Below are positions 6,212 through 6,729 of a stretch of 6,729 nucleotides of DNA, piece after piece. The DNA is taken from the NCBI GenBank assembly GCA_902494935.1, contig CABUVH010000109.1:1-6729 (forward strand), written 5' to 3'. Within the stretch, counting starts at the first letter, position 1. Each line of letters starts with the position of its first letter. The stretch is from an uncultured Collinsella sp. (GTDB taxonomy: Bacteria; Actinomycetota; Coriobacteriia; Coriobacteriales; Coriobacteriaceae). The position numbers and the translations under genes were made by a program. The notes under the pieces are model-generated. The model made no database searches. It saw only the letters and a list, made by a program, of their open reading frames with translations, and had not been told where the DNA came from.

Positions 6212-6256
6212 GTGACCATAGAGGCAGTTTTAGCGAACCCCGCGGGAGTGACGCGT

Positions 6257-6526
6257 ATGGACAACAACACGCTGCTGTTCCAGGACAAAGGTTCGGGTAG
6301 GTTTAAAGACGTCAAGATCTACCCTAACCGCATCGAGGTGCTCAAGAAGGGCACTTTTGGTGGCAAGCACACCGAGATTGTTTATCTTAAGGACATTACG
6401 GGGGTCAGCAGGATCAAGGGCCGCGACGTTTTCCTACGTAACAGGCTGTTGACTGCCTGTGTCTTTAGTCTGAGCAGCCGCTCCCAAGCTCAGGAGTTCG
6501 TGAATGCGCTGAACATGGTGATGTAG
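6257..6526 (+). CDS. Small PH-like domain protein, function unknown
   Basis: The product has 89 residues. The start is ATG with GGAG (6244-6247) spaced 9 bases upstream; a longer frame from GTG 6212 lacks an RBS and precedes the likely transcript start. The sequence alternates short beta strands (TLLFQDKG, RFKDVKIYPNRIEVLKKG, HTEIVYLKDITGVSRIKG, VFLRN, CVFSLSS) and ends in a helix (SQAQEFVNALNMVM). That pattern, with the I-x-L-x-D-I-x-G-V element, matches small bacterial PH-like domains of the kind found in DUF4429-like proteins. There is no signal peptide or membrane segment, so it should be cytoplasmic, perhaps a protein-binding module. It is divergent from the nuclease gene across about 170 bases and convergent with the Ala-rich protein gene. 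The fold is inferred from pattern only. Confidence 0.82.
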   Translation: MDNNTLLFQDKGSGRFKDVKIYPNRIEVLKKGTFGGKHTEIVYLKDITGVSRIKGRDVFLRNRLLTACVFSLSSRSQAQEFVNALNMVM

Positions 6527-6550
6527 CCGATAACGGTGTTCGGGCTAAGG

Positions 6551-6585
6551 TAAAAATCGGGGCGCAGAACGGTATTCTGCGCCCC
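6551..6585 (-). terminator. Intrinsic terminator for the downstream minus-strand gene
   Basis: A perfect 11-bp stem (6559-6569 with 6575-6585) closes a 5-base loop. On the minus strand it is followed by a T-rich run (GATTTTTA), while on the plus strand it is followed by CCCAATTG. It therefore works best for the gene ending at 6622, and only weakly if at all for the PH-like gene. Confidence 0.82.
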
Positions 6586-6621
6586 CCCAATTGAGTCGAT
6601 GTGTCTAAAAGGCGGGCTTGC

Positions 6622-6729
6622 CTATTCGCTGTCGTCCCCAACGTTTTCGCGGTCATTGGCAAGCATCGCCGCGCCGGCGACCGTTGTCGCCACGGCGGCA
6701 GCGGCGAGCCCGGCGGCAATGCCGGAGCC
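6622..6729 (-). CDS. C-terminal end of an unidentified Ala-rich protein (5' part outside window)
   Basis: The last 35 codons and a TAG stop of a minus-strand gene are visible. The encoded end is hydrophobic and rich in Ala, Gly and Val (GIAAGLAAAAVATTVAGAAM), possibly a membrane helix, followed by an acidic tail (NDRENVGDDSE). The intrinsic terminator with its stem at 6559-6585 lies 36 bases beyond the stop, which supports a real gene. The composition is too simple to name the protein. Confidence 0.7.
   Translation of the reverse strand, partial: GSGIAAGLAAAAVATTVAGAAMLANDRENVGDDSE

Noticed and set aside
6212..6256. GTG start for the PH-like protein
   Set aside because: No SD, and it precedes the transcript start implied by the TAAAAT -10 box.

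Overview
The window is a 6.7 kb piece of a GC-rich bacterial chromosome. Its codon use, the strong GGAGG-type ribosome binding sites and the protein types fit an anaerobic gut actinobacterium of the Coriobacteriia, most likely Collinsella or a relative. That placement is inferred from general appearance; there is no rRNA or other marker gene here to confirm it. No tRNA, rRNA, CRISPR array or complete insertion sequence is visible.

Layout, left to right. (1) The 3' end of a formate--tetrahydrofolate ligase gene (+), closed by a clear intrinsic terminator. (2) A single-pass membrane protein (+) with a disordered cytoplasmic tail, a PASTA-like external domain and a C-terminal heptad repeat. (3) A convergent cation diffusion facilitator (-) whose metal-site residues point to manganese. 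(4) Divergent from it, a double zinc-ribbon protein of unknown function (+), with two inverted repeats upstream. (5) A 425-base stretch with no confident gene. It holds a hairpin-rich segment ending in an intrinsic terminator, which may be a small RNA, and on the minus strand what looks like the orphaned 3' end of a decayed gene. (6) A YhcG/DUF1016-type PD-(D/E)XK nuclease gene (-). (7) Divergent from it, a small PH-like protein (+). (8) The 3' end of an unidentified Ala-rich protein gene (-) with its terminator, cut by the window edge.

The genes do not form one pathway or operon. Most are single transcription units with their own promoters or terminators. They cover one-carbon metabolism, cell-envelope sensing or structure, metal export and a DNA-acting nuclease. 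The part least like a conserved core region is about 4.7-6.1 kb, where the orphan nuclease sits beside a gene remnant and unexplained structured non-coding sequence. I found no convincing new multi-gene system; the best leads are the structured RNA candidate and the gene remnant next to the nuclease.
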